From Kribbella antiqua (GTDB taxonomy: Bacteria > Actinomycetota > Actinomycetes > Propionibacteriales > Kribbellaceae): a stretch of 64,000 nt of DNA. The stretch covers positions 186,001-250,000 of the forward strand of contig NZ_SLWR01000011.1 in the NCBI RefSeq assembly GCF_004345665.1, read 5' to 3'. The position numbers were made by a program, and so were the translations under genes. The notes under the pieces were generated by a model. The model was not told the DNA's origin, did not search any database, and saw only the letters and a program-made list of their open reading frames with translations. Of the stretch, positions 27,784 to 35,546 are shown piece after piece (within the stretch, counting starts at the first letter, position 1; each line of letters starts with the position of its first letter).

Positions 27784-27813
27784 GGCCGGGCCTCGCTGCT
27801 CAAACGGATCATT

Positions 27814-27831
27814 GGTTAGGTTGTATTGACC
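27814..27831. promoter_or_regulatory. Imperfect operator copy before the ABC lipoprotein
   Basis: GGTTAG-N6-TTGACC has the same 18-bp architecture as the perfect repeat at 29590-29607, with four of six arm pairs complementary. It is placed where a repressor would block transcription of the transport genes. Confidence 0.45.
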
Positions 27832-27854
27832 GTAGGACCATTGATCTCAGGGTG

Positions 27855-28742
27855 TCAAGCGATTCCCAACCATCGGCTGCCCTCCGCGGTCGCGGCGTCC
27901 ATCGCGGCCAGCTCGACGACGCCTTCGAGCGCGATGTCCATACTCGAGTGGTGGCCGGCGCCGGCCTGGAACGGCTTGTTCGCGATCACGTTGTCGGCGA
28001 CCGAGCACACCGATCCACCGCGCTTGCCGAAGAGCGCTGCGAGGGTGACGATCGCGGCCGACTCACGATCGCCGTTGAGCACACCGGCGCGGGCCCAGGT
28101 CTCGAAGATCTCCAGGTGCCAGGGCTGGAAGTAGCCGCCCACACTCGGACGCCCGACTCCGCAGAAGTCGCTGTCGCTCGATCGGGTGACGCCGACGTGA
28201 TAGGTCTGCCCGAGTCTTTCAGCCGCGCGCGACATCGCGACGACGACTTCGTAGGAGCTCACCGCCGGGTACGACGCGGGGATGTAGGCCCGGGTCATAC
28301 CTTCATCCCGGACCACACCCGAGCTCACGACCACATCACCGGGCTCGACCCTGGGATGGATGCCGCCGGATCCCCCGACCCGGATGAAGGTGTCCGCTGC
28401 GGTGAACTCGAGCAGTTCGTGCATGATCAGCTCGGCCTCGGGCGATCCGCTGCCGCCGGAGACTGTCGTGATCGGAACGCCCTGGTAGCTCCCGGTCCAG
28501 GTCGTGAACATGCCGGACTTGCCGATCTGCTCGGCGTCGTCCATCCGTCGTGCGAGCTGCGTTGCCGGGTCGTCGTCGTACGCACAGAGCGGATCGCGGA
28601 CGGTCAGCAGGACATAGCGCGCGACCTTGCCGGGATCGAACTGCGACAGTGCAGGCCGACCGTCGATCAGGAGGCCGCGCTTGGGCACGTTGCCCGCGAA
28701 CTTGTAGCCGTCGTAGATCGCGGACGGATCCCATTCGGTCAT
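27855..28742 (-). CDS. Nucleoside phosphorylase (PNP/UDP family)
   Basis: 295 residues, cytosolic. The PNP_UDP_1 fold is indicated by TVRDPLCAY, the glycine-rich YQGVPITTVSGGSGSPEAE (phosphate region), FIRVGGSGGIHP, and the C-terminal LNGDRESAAIVTLAALFG with VCSVADNV, which carries the Asp position of this family. The layout is closer to uridine phosphorylases than to hexameric PNP. The expected reaction is a nucleoside plus phosphate giving ribose 1-phosphate plus base. It overlaps the upstream PfkB gene by 4 bases. Substrate choice (uridine, inosine or a modified nucleoside) cannot be settled from sequence. Confidence 0.88.
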   Translation of the reverse strand: MTEWDPSAIYDGYKFAGNVPKRGLLIDGRPALSQFDPGKVARYVLLTVRDPLCAYDDDPATQLARRMDDAEQIGKSGMFTTWTGSYQGVPITTVSGGSGSPEAELIMHELLEFTAADTFIRVGGSGGIHPRVEPGDVVVSSGVVRDEGMTRAYIPASYPAVSSYEVVVAMSRAAERLGQTYHVGVTRSSDSDFCGVGRPSVGGYFQPWHLEIFETWARAGVLNGDRESAAIVTLAALFGKRGGSVCSVADNVIANKPFQAGAGHHSSMDIALEGVVELAAMDAATAEGSRWLGIA

Positions 28743-29566
28743 GAAGATGCCTTTCTGATCACTGCTGGAGTACCGGCCGACGAGACGACGACGCCGGCGG
28801 CCTCCGCTGCGGCACGCCCGGCCGCGGCGGGGTCTCCGGTCGCGGCATAGATGGCGATGAAGGCTCCCGAGTAGCTGTTGCCTCCTCCCGTCGGGTCTTT
28901 GGGAATCACCGGGATGGCGGGGACCTCGATGCGCTCAGATCCTTTGATCACCAGGGATCCGCGCTCGCCGGCGCGCAGCACCACGATCGGGGCAAGGTCG
29001 GCCAGACGGCTGTCACCGAGCAGCGCCTCGGCCTCCGCGACGTTGATCGAGAGCACGTCGATGGTCGCGGCGAGTTCGCGAACCCGTGCCAGGTGCGACG
29101 GGTGACAGGAGTCGCGGGAGATCTCCCAGAGGATCGGGTGGGGCAGTTGACCGACCTGATCCCAGTACGACGCCTCGTGCGCGTGGAAGAGATACACACC
29201 GGCCAGCTCCGACTGTGGCAGGTGACGCGGGAGCGGTGTATGCGCCTCGAAGTGCTCGAGGCCGTAGACCGGTGTCTCCACTCGATCGCCGTCGTCGAAG
29301 TACTCGATGTGAGTCCGTGGGCTGTGCTCGCCGACGTCGAACAGTCCGCTCGGATCGATGCCGCGCGATGTCGCCCACTCAGTGATCGCCGGCCGATCCG
29401 CCCGTCCCACCCCGGAGACGATGAGCGCGCGGCCGGGTTCGCTGACAAGGCTGGCGCCGACGGCCGCGTAGGCGCCCGCGCCGCCGATCTGTTCGACACT
29501 TTCGGTCTCGCCTGGTCGATGGATCTCGTCGATGACGACATGCGAGAGGATCGCGATCTTTTTCAC
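28739..29566 (-). CDS. PfkB-like protein with GGGN in place of GAGD
   Basis: 275 residues from the GTG at 29566, with GAGGAGG upstream. The PfkB/ribokinase fold is clear: QIGGAGAYAAVGASL at the N-terminus and DPTGGGNSYSGAF at the C-terminus. In canonical kinases the latter is TGAGD with the catalytic Asp. Here Asp is replaced by Asn and Ala by Gly, as in the fungal MAK32-like branch. It is the first gene of the long minus-strand run and overlaps the phosphorylase by 4 bases. It may be a slow or non-catalytic sugar-binding homologue, working with the canonical PfkB kinase at 21459-22340. Confidence 0.88.
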   Translation of the reverse strand: MKKIAILSHVVIDEIHRPGETESVEQIGGAGAYAAVGASLVSEPGRALIVSGVGRADRPAITEWATSRGIDPSGLFDVGEHSPRTHIEYFDDGDRVETPVYGLEHFEAHTPLPRHLPQSELAGVYLFHAHEASYWDQVGQLPHPILWEISRDSCHPSHLARVRELAATIDVLSINVAEAEALLGDSRLADLAPIVVLRAGERGSLVIKGSERIEVPAIPVIPKDPTGGGNSYSGAFIAIYAATGDPAAAGRAAAEAAGVVVSSAGTPAVIRKASS

Positions 29567-29589
29567 CCGGAACCTCCTCTTGGTCCTAA

Positions 29590-29607
29590 GGTTATGCTTT
29601 TATAACC
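29590..29607. promoter_or_regulatory. Perfect 18-bp inverted repeat in the divergent gap
   Basis: GGTTAT-GCTTTT-ATAACC, arms fully complementary, in the 44-bp space between the start of the PfkB-like gene (29566, minus) and the nucleoside hydrolase (29611, plus). One bound regulator would cover both start regions. The best candidate is the GntR protein at 19694-20470. Confidence 0.7.
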
Positions 29608-29610
29608 CAT

Positions 29611-30558
29611 GTGACCAACGTGCTCATCGACACCGACCCCGGCATGGATGACGCGATCGCTCTTGCCGTCGCGCACAAATCGCCGCTGCTGACCATCAGG
29701 GCGATCACGGCCGTGACCGGCAACCTGCCGGCCGACCGCACATCCGCGAACGCTCTGAGGGTGCTCGACCTGCTCGGTGCCGCTGACCTCCCGGTCGCCC
29801 AGGGACCGCTCGAGCCTTCTGCGGGCGACTATCCGGTGGACCCTTTCTCGCACGGTTCCGACGGCCTCGCGGAGTCCCACTTCCCGGAGTCTTTGCGGCG
29901 TCTCGACGTACGGACGGCTGCGGAGCTGATCGTCGACACCGTCAACGCTCATCCCGGCGACATCACGATCTGTGGGCTCGGGCCGATGACGAACGTCGCC
30001 GCGGCGCTGGACCTCGACCCCCTGTTGCCGGAGAAGGTCAGCCGCCTGGTCATCATCGGTGGTTCGTTCGGCGTGACGCCGTACGCGTGGTCGCAGGCAA
30101 CCGGCGCGAACCCGGTCAGCGAGTGGAACGTCTTCGTCGATCCCGAGGCGGCCCGCCGGGTCTTCCATGCCGGGTTCGACCTGCTGGCGGTCGGACTCGA
30201 CGTCGGCACGCATCCGCGGATCAACTTCCGTCCGGCCGATCTCGACAAGCTTCGGGCCTCGGACCGGCCGGAGGCAGAGTTCGCCGTACGTGTGGTGGAC
30301 TTCGTCAACGGGCGCGGATACCAGTCCTACTGCTCACTCATCGACAGTACGGCGATCGCCGCGGTCATCGACCCGGCGATGGTCGAAACGGACACGGTGC
30401 TGTGCGACATTGCCCTCGGAGACCAGCTCACCCGGGGCATGACGGTGGTGGATCGCCGCAACCATCATGCCTGGACGGAGATGCCGCAGATCACCATCGC
30501 CACCGCGCTCGACTACGACCGCTTCCTCGACCTCGTCACCGCGGAGTTGATCCGATGA
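29611..30558 (+). CDS. Inosine/uridine-preferring nucleoside hydrolase family
   Basis: 315 residues. The calcium-binding N-terminal motif DTDPGMDDA is intact at residues 8-16, and the central GPMTNVAAAL and NPVSEWNVFVDPEAA segments (with N and D ligands) are present. It should hydrolyse purine or pyrimidine ribonucleosides to base and ribose. The start is the GTG at 29611. No Shine-Dalgarno is seen, because the bases upstream are the operator repeat, so a leaderless transcript is likely. It overlaps the adenine-deaminase-type gene by 4 bases. Confidence 0.93.
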   Translation: MTNVLIDTDPGMDDAIALAVAHKSPLLTIRAITAVTGNLPADRTSANALRVLDLLGAADLPVAQGPLEPSAGDYPVDPFSHGSDGLAESHFPESLRRLDVRTAAELIVDTVNAHPGDITICGLGPMTNVAAALDLDPLLPEKVSRLVIIGGSFGVTPYAWSQATGANPVSEWNVFVDPEAARRVFHAGFDLLAVGLDVGTHPRINFRPADLDKLRASDRPEAEFAVRVVDFVNGRGYQSYCSLIDSTAIAAVIDPAMVETDTVLCDIALGDQLTRGMTVVDRRNHHAWTEMPQITIATALDYDRFLDLVTAELIR

Positions 30559-31508
30559 TCAGGCAACTACCCAAGGCCGAACTGCACCTTCATCTCGAGG
30601 GCACGCTCGAACCGGAGACCATCCTCAAGCTCGCGGACCGGAACCGCATCCGGCTGCCTTATGCGGACGTCGACGACCTGGCCTCGCGCTACGACTTCAA
30701 CGATCTGCAGTCTTTTCTCGACCTGTACTACGCGAACATTGCGACGCTCCAGACACCTGAAGACTTCGCCGAGATGACGTCGGCCTACCTGGCTCGGGCG
30801 GTCGTCGCCGGTGTCCGTCATGCGGAGGTGTTCCTCGATCCGCAGGCCCACACCAGCCGCGGGGTGCCACTCGAAGTCGTGCTCGACGGGGTCGGATCCG
30901 TGCTCGCCGCGTCGCAACGGCGGTTCGGGGTCAGCACTGGGCTGATCGTGTCGATCCTGCGGGATCACAGTGCCGAGTCGGCGATGAGTACGCTCGACGC
31001 GGTCCTAGCCAGCGGTGTCGCCGTACTGGGCATCGGGCTGGATTCGGCTGAGGTCGGGCATCCGCCGTCGAAGTTCGTCGACGTGTTCGCCAAGGCGCGG
31101 GCCGAGGGTCTTCACACCGTCGCGCACGCCGGTGAAGAAGGTCCGCCCAGTTACGTCTGGGAGGCCCTTGATCTCTTGAAGGTCGAGCGAATCGACCACG
31201 GCATCCGGAGCCTGGAAGACGACGAGCTCGTACGGCGCCTCGCGGACGAGCAGATCCCGCTCACGGTCTGCCCGCTGTCGAATGTGCGGCTCCGAGTGGT
31301 GCCCGACATCTCGCAGCATCCGTTGCCCACAATGCTCGAGCGCGGCCTGCTGGTCACCGTGAACTCCGACGATCCGGCGTACTTCGGTGGATATGTCGAC
31401 GACAGCTACGAGGCGCTCGGGCTCCCTGCCGAGACGCTCCACACGCTGGCGGCCAACTCGATCCGAGCATCGTTCTTGAGCGACGCCCAGAAGTCAGCTC
31501 TGCTCTGA
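30555..31508 (+). CDS. Adenine deaminase-type amidohydrolase (adenosine deaminase fold)
   Basis: 317 residues. Metal-binding ELHLHLEG is near residue 11, the HAGEEGPPSYVWEAL segment near 197 carries His and the catalytic Glu, ERIDHGIRSLED follows, and NSDDPAYFGGYV near 275 gives the final Asp. HPPSKF, EEGPP and DDPAYFGGY are hallmarks of the adenine-deaminase branch (yeast Aah1, Pseudomonas PA0148 type) rather than true adenosine deaminase. It would turn adenine into hypoxanthine. Overlap with the nucleoside hydrolase supports a two-step route: adenosine to adenine plus ribose, then adenine to hypoxanthine. Confidence 0.88.
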   Translation: MIRQLPKAELHLHLEGTLEPETILKLADRNRIRLPYADVDDLASRYDFNDLQSFLDLYYANIATLQTPEDFAEMTSAYLARAVVAGVRHAEVFLDPQAHTSRGVPLEVVLDGVGSVLAASQRRFGVSTGLIVSILRDHSAESAMSTLDAVLASGVAVLGIGLDSAEVGHPPSKFVDVFAKARAEGLHTVAHAGEEGPPSYVWEALDLLKVERIDHGIRSLEDDELVRRLADEQIPLTVCPLSNVRLRVVPDISQHPLPTMLERGLLVTVNSDDPAYFGGYVDDSYEALGLPAETLHTLAANSIRASFLSDAQKSALL

Positions 31509-31750
31509 CCACAGGTCGGCGCCGTGCTCCGTACGAACGATCCGTTGGCGCGCCGCGACCACCTGAAACCGGCGGACCCCTGAACCCATGACGTGTCAGT
31601 GGCCGGATCAGGTATCGGCTGCTGACCACCGCCAACGGGTTGCGCACCCGCGTGATCCCGGGTAGCCGATCGTTACACTCCGTGCCCGCCGATGCGCCCT
31701 GTCGGTGGTTGGGGTGATAGTTCAAGGGTGGGTACGAGTGGGCGTCGCTG

Positions 31751-31954
31751 ATGGCGGGCATCAGGAGCGAGCCGACGGTCATGCTGGTTGGTGGGCCGGG
31801 TGATCGGCAGGTGTTCTTTGTGTCGGACTGGGAGGAGCTCCGGCGCGCTGCCGAACGCATGGGTCGCACGGCTGCTGACATCCAGGGGTGGCCGCTCGGG
31901 TATCGGCCGGAAACACCTGGGTCCTCGCGCTGGGTCTGGACTGGTCCGAGGTGA
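31751..31954 (+). CDS. Small hypothetical protein, 67 aa
   Basis: A short plus-strand frame starting at the ATG at 31751, ending before the convergent coiled-coil gene. It reads like a natural soluble protein: a beta-like VMLVGGPGDRQVFFVSD followed by a helical WEELRRAAERMGRTAADI and a Trp-rich tail. There is no clear ribosome site. It is included because its composition is protein-like and it does not lie antisense to a better gene. Function unknown. Confidence 0.5.
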   Translation: MAGIRSEPTVMLVGGPGDRQVFFVSDWEELRRAAERMGRTAADIQGWPLGYRPETPGSSRWVWTGPR

Positions 31955-31971
31955 GCGTCGGTCTTGGGCGT

Positions 31972-32865
31972 TCAGTCGAGGTTGGTCAGGCGTTGGCGGG
32001 TGGTGTCGCGGCGGCGGGCCAGGTTGTCGGCGGTGCGGGTGGCGCGGTCCAGGGCGCGTTGCTGGCGTGGGATTTGGCGGCGCGCAAGCTGGAGTTGTTC
32101 GCGGGCTTGGTTGAGGTCTTCGGTGAGTTGCTGGATGCGGGCTTGCAGGTCGGTGAGTTGATGTTGGGTGGCGTCGAGTTCGGCTTCGGCAGCGGCTCGT
32201 GCGGCAGCGGCTTCGGCGTACTCGCTCTCAGCCTCGGCAGCCAGTGCGCGGAGCTCCGCGCGCCGTCTCTGCGCTGGCTGATCCTTGGTGATGGGTGGCT
32301 TCTTGGTCTTGGCCGGCTTGGCTACCGGTGGCTTCCTGCGGACGACGCGGGGCTTGATCGGGGCGAGCTTCGCCGGGGCACCGGTCTCGTCGACCACACC
32401 GAAGCCGACATGCCGCAGCGCGCTGGTCAGCTGGCCTGTGCGCAACAGCTGCGCGGCCCCGGGGTCAACCAAAGCCGCATCCAGTGTTTCAGTGAGCCGC
32501 TGGATGACGTCGGCGCTGATCGACCGGCCGAGCGAGTTGGCGTGGGCGACGGCGGTTCGGACCAGCCGCTGCACGAGCTGGTGGCGGTGGGGCGTGAGTT
32601 CGCGTAACCGGGCACCGTCTGCGGAGAGGTGCGCTGCTCGCAGGTCGTCACCGAGTGCGGTCAGCTCATGGATCCCGTCCGGCGCGACCCGCACAAGTTG
32701 ATTGGCCAGCCAGGCCGCCAGGGTCGGCTTCCGCAACGCCTTCAGCGCCGTACCGGCCGGTCCATCGCCCTGATCCATCGCCGCCTTGGCGAACTGATTC
32801 CGGGCTTGAGTGAACTTCTCCGGGGCCAGCCCGTAGAGCTCGATCACCGCCGCCTCGAAATCCAC
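31972..32865 (-). CDS. Hypothetical coiled-coil protein
   Basis: 297 residues. The N-terminal about 160 residues are helical with the segment LYGLAPEKFTQARNQFAKAA and LRKPTLAAWLANQLVR. A basic Lys/Pro hinge (about 165-195) leads to a long Arg/Gln/Ala-rich coiled coil to the C-terminus. It is a widely seen actinobacterial hypothetical. The hinge and coiled coil suggest a DNA-associated or structural role, but no enzymatic motif is seen. It is transcribed away from the tiny membrane gene at 32999. Confidence 0.8.
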   Translation of the reverse strand: MDFEAAVIELYGLAPEKFTQARNQFAKAAMDQGDGPAGTALKALRKPTLAAWLANQLVRVAPDGIHELTALGDDLRAAHLSADGARLRELTPHRHQLVQRLVRTAVAHANSLGRSISADVIQRLTETLDAALVDPGAAQLLRTGQLTSALRHVGFGVVDETGAPAKLAPIKPRVVRRKPPVAKPAKTKKPPITKDQPAQRRRAELRALAAEAESEYAEAAAARAAAEAELDATQHQLTDLQARIQQLTEDLNQAREQLQLARRQIPRQQRALDRATRTADNLARRRDTTRQRLTNLD

Positions 32866-32998
32866 CCCTTCACCATGCGCCCGCGCAGTTCAGACGAGCA
32901 ACGCGAATACGCCTGGTGCGCAAGCGATCCCGGAGCGGCGCCCGTATTGGTGCTACAAGCAACCGCCTGACAACAGATCGTTGCCTGACCGACCTAAA

Positions 32999-33121
32999 TC
33001 AGTAACCGCCGCCCCCGCCTCCACCGCCGGATCCGGCGAGGAGCATGAGCGCGATGACGAGTGCGATGATGACAGCTGCCGCCACGATCCAAACCGTCAC
33101 ATGCCGTGCCTGCGTAGCCAT
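32999..33121 (-). CDS. 40-residue single-pass membrane microprotein
   Basis: A very short frame missed by usual length cut-offs. It begins at the ATG at 33121 behind a consensus AGGAGGTGA ribosome site (33128-33136 on the plus strand, reverse complemented), about 6 bases of spacing. The product has a short N-terminus (MATQARHVT), one strong membrane helix of about 20 residues, and a C-terminal poly-Gly stretch ending in Tyr. The perfect ribosome site and hydrophobic core make it likely to be translated. Function unknown. Confidence 0.7.
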   Translation of the reverse strand: MATQARHVTVWIVAAAVIIALVIALMLLAGSGGGGGGGGY

Positions 33122-33127
33122 GGTGAA

Positions 33128-33136
33128 TCACCTCCT
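33128..33136 (-). promoter_or_regulatory. Consensus ribosome binding site of the microprotein
   Basis: On the minus strand this reads AGGAGGTGA, complementary to the 16S anti-Shine-Dalgarno tail, placed correctly before the ATG at 33121. It is the main argument that the 40-residue frame is a gene. Confidence 0.75.
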
Positions 33137-33312
33137 GGCGAGCCCCCGGTACCCACGAACCCCTCCAGCGAAGCCTTCAGCCGGCGAAGGTGAGGATGTC
33201 GGGAATCCCTTCTCGGAGGGTCGGGGCGCCCAGCAACTGCGACGCACCGTCGAAGGCCGCATATTCACCGGAGCGACCCGATCGACCCGCGTGCTGGCGT
33301 TCAGTCGAATAG

Positions 33313-33915
33313 GTGCCGGCGGCAACGGACTATGTTGCCGTGATGGTGATACGGCGAGGAGGCCGGTTGCGGCTGGCTTGTAGACGTTGGCCCGACTGGG
33401 CCGCCAAGGTGCGTTCACTCGGAGTTCGCAGCGTCCTCGACGTACCGCTGACAACCGCAGCCGGCATAGTCGGCGTACTTGGGTTGTACAGCGTCGACCA
33501 CTTGGCTCGGTGCATGATCCGGCCGCGGATGGGCACCCGGTTGGATGGACGGTGTATGCAACATCTGGTGGTCTGGACGTGCGCAGATCTGGACTGTGAA
33601 CTGGACCGGCTGCCAACTGAGGGGCACCGCGACCTGTTCGCTGTGCCCACCGACGGCTCACGCGACGCCCCGAAAGCGCCGCAGAAGGCGAGCGGGCTCA
33701 TGGCCCTCCCGAAACATCCCGAAGTCCTCGTTGACTACAGCGCGCTCGCCGGCTACCGGGACCATCCGATACACGTCGCGCAGGGACTGCTGATGGAGCG
33801 GCACAAGGTGACGGCGCGCGCGGCTCTCGGGCTGCTGCGGCAGCAAGCCGCCGCCCGCCGCCTCTCCCTGATCGAGATGGCCCAATGGCTCCTCAAGACT
33901 CACCGCCCTCGCTGA
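33313..33915 (+). pseudogene. Chimeric GAF-fragment / ANTAR frame
   Basis: An open frame of 200 residues that does not look like one natural protein. Residues about 1-25 are antisense to a secreted-protein tail. Residues about 28-60 (WAAKVRSLGVRSVLDVPL to VLGLYS) are the end of a GAF domain. The middle about 85 residues match nothing I recognise. The last about 45 (HVAQGLLMERHKVTARAALGLLRQQAA to the end) are an ANTAR RNA-binding domain. Intact GAF-ANTAR antiterminators have a whole GAF domain, so this is probably a remnant built by rearrangement. A functional short ANTAR protein cannot be excluded. Confidence 0.5.
33352..33386. repeat. 35-bp repeat, copy 1 (secreted-protein tail)
   Basis: Matches 35582-35616 at 33 of 35 positions in the same orientation. 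On the minus strand both encode VYKPA-TGLLA, the end of a secreted all-beta domain. Here the reading breaks off directly beside the GAF fragment, marking a recombination junction. Confidence 0.75.
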
Positions 33916-34451
33916 GCTCAGCGGCACCGCGGACGACATTCCTGGCAAACGATCCAGCGGCACTCTCCAGCATGCTCCACCGAGCATCCGGTACTACGTG
34001 TATCGACATCAACCGTGGCGACGGAATGAATCAATTGGATGACTCGACATTCATTTGAATGCCTCACACCAAATGGCAGAAACAAACGCCTGAAATGACC
34101 GCCAGTGGGTGACTCTCAGCGGAGTTGCAGGGCCGACGGACCCGTCCGTCCACGTTCTCATCCCCCCAAACACCATGGATGCCCTTTCCTGCGACGGTGC
34201 GCCTGAATTCCGGGCAATGAACAGAGCTGAGCGCGCTTTCTCTGATCCCGGTTCGAGCGTTGAAATGTTTCGTGGGTCGAGAGGTGGCGGGCGACCTAGG
34301 ACAGTGCGACTGTGGCAGGGAGCCGCCGATGCGTATTGGCACCGGTGGTGTTATCGAGCCTGTGAGGGCTCGCGTTGACGTGGGTATCGACAGTGCACCG
34401 AAAATGCGCGGCCGAGTTCGGCCAAGCCCTCGTCCTTTTTGGGGGGCTGTG
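33916..34451. other. 536-bp gap with an AT-rich patch
   Basis: No gene recognised. About 34020-34110 is clearly AT-richer than the rest of the window, with an inverted AATGAAT/ATTCATT pair. This may be promoter DNA for the lipoprotein at 34452 or old imported sequence. Open frames across it have implausible composition. Confidence 0.5.
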
Positions 34452-35528
34452 ATGAGAAGGATTCCACGTTATTGGACGCTGCCACTTGCCGTTGCCGTGC
34501 TCGCGGCAGGGGCCGCGTGCAGTGGAAACTCGCCGAAGACCGAGGACGTCGAGGATGCCGGCCCGGTGTCGTTGAAGCTCGGAACCGCCGACGACGACGG
34601 TAAGCCGGGAGGCCTGGCGATCGTGCAGTTCGTCGAGCAGGTGAGGACGCTGTCCGGCGGAAAGCTGCTCGTCTACCCGGTCTGGGAAGCGGCGGGCCAC
34701 GACGTACGGCAATGGGACCAGGGCGTCGCACGGATGCTGAAGGATCGCAAGCTCGACCTGGCGATGATCCCCAGCCGGGCCTGGGACACCGAGGGCGTGA
34801 CGAGCCTGCGCGCTCTGAGCGCACCGTTCCTGGTGACCTCGGATGCGCTGGCCGACAAGATCGTCACCAGTAAAGACCTGTCCGCGGAGTTGATGGCCGG
34901 CCTGACCGAGGACGGGGCCACCGGGCTTGCGCTGATGCCCGAGGGTCTGCGCCACCCGTTCAGTTTCGGTCCGGCGCTCGTAAGTCCAGCCGCTTTCCAG
35001 GGCAAGGTCATCCGTGCAGCGAAATCAGACCTTGGCGACGCGACCGTTCGAGCGCTCGGCGGCAAGCCGGACGACCTGGTCGGCGACGCCTTCGGAGCCG
35101 GCGTCCGGGACGGAACCCTCGGCGGCGCCGAGACCGGATTCGTCTTGTCCGACGCCCTGCCCGTCCCCGGAATCGCGACCGCCAACGTCACCTTCACCAC
35201 CAAGATGAACACTCTGGTCGCAAACTCCGCCCTGCTCGGCGAACTCTCGCCCGAGAATCAAGCCGTACTACGAAACGCCGCGGCCGCAACACTCCAGTGG
35301 GTGCTCAGCCACCGCGCCACAGAGTCCGCCTACGCCGCGGCCTACTGCAACCGCGGCGGCAAGATCGTCACCGCCACGCCCGCCAACCTGCAGGCCCTCG
35401 ACCAGGCCGTCCAACCCCTGTACGGCGAACTCGAGCAGGACCCGAACACCAAGGCAATGATCGACCGCATCCGCACCCTGAAGAAGTCCGTGCAAGCTCC
35501 CCCAACGGGCACCGCCACCCCCTGCTAG
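34452..35528 (+). CDS. TRAP-type (DctP-like) solute-binding lipoprotein, orphan
   Basis: 358 residues from the ATG at 34452; the frame stays open upstream but only this start gives a signal peptide. The lipobox is LAAGAAC. The mature domain has the DctP-fold order: KLGTADDDGKPGG, VQFVEQVRTLSGGKL, DLAMIPSRAWDTEG, ALSAPFLV, then EGLRHPF and the second lobe. Known TRAP systems need DctQ and DctM membrane partners, and none is seen within 15 kb on either side, so this is an orphan binding protein or sensor part. It lies between two copies of a 35-bp repeat in a region of gene decay. Confidence 0.75.
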   Translation: MRRIPRYWTLPLAVAVLAAGAACSGNSPKTEDVEDAGPVSLKLGTADDDGKPGGLAIVQFVEQVRTLSGGKLLVYPVWEAAGHDVRQWDQGVARMLKDRKLDLAMIPSRAWDTEGVTSLRALSAPFLVTSDALADKIVTSKDLSAELMAGLTEDGATGLALMPEGLRHPFSFGPALVSPAAFQGKVIRAAKSDLGDATVRALGGKPDDLVGDAFGAGVRDGTLGGAETGFVLSDALPVPGIATANVTFTTKMNTLVANSALLGELSPENQAVLRNAAAATLQWVLSHRATESAYAAAYCNRGGKIVTATPANLQALDQAVQPLYGELEQDPNTKAMIDRIRTLKKSVQAPPTGTATPC

Positions 35529-35546
35529 ACCGATGCGTTCTGTTGG

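Noticed and set aside
31972-32865. A transposase or mobile-element gene
   Set aside because: There is no DDE or serine/tyrosine recombinase motif and no terminal inverted repeats. The protein is a helical coiled-coil hypothetical.
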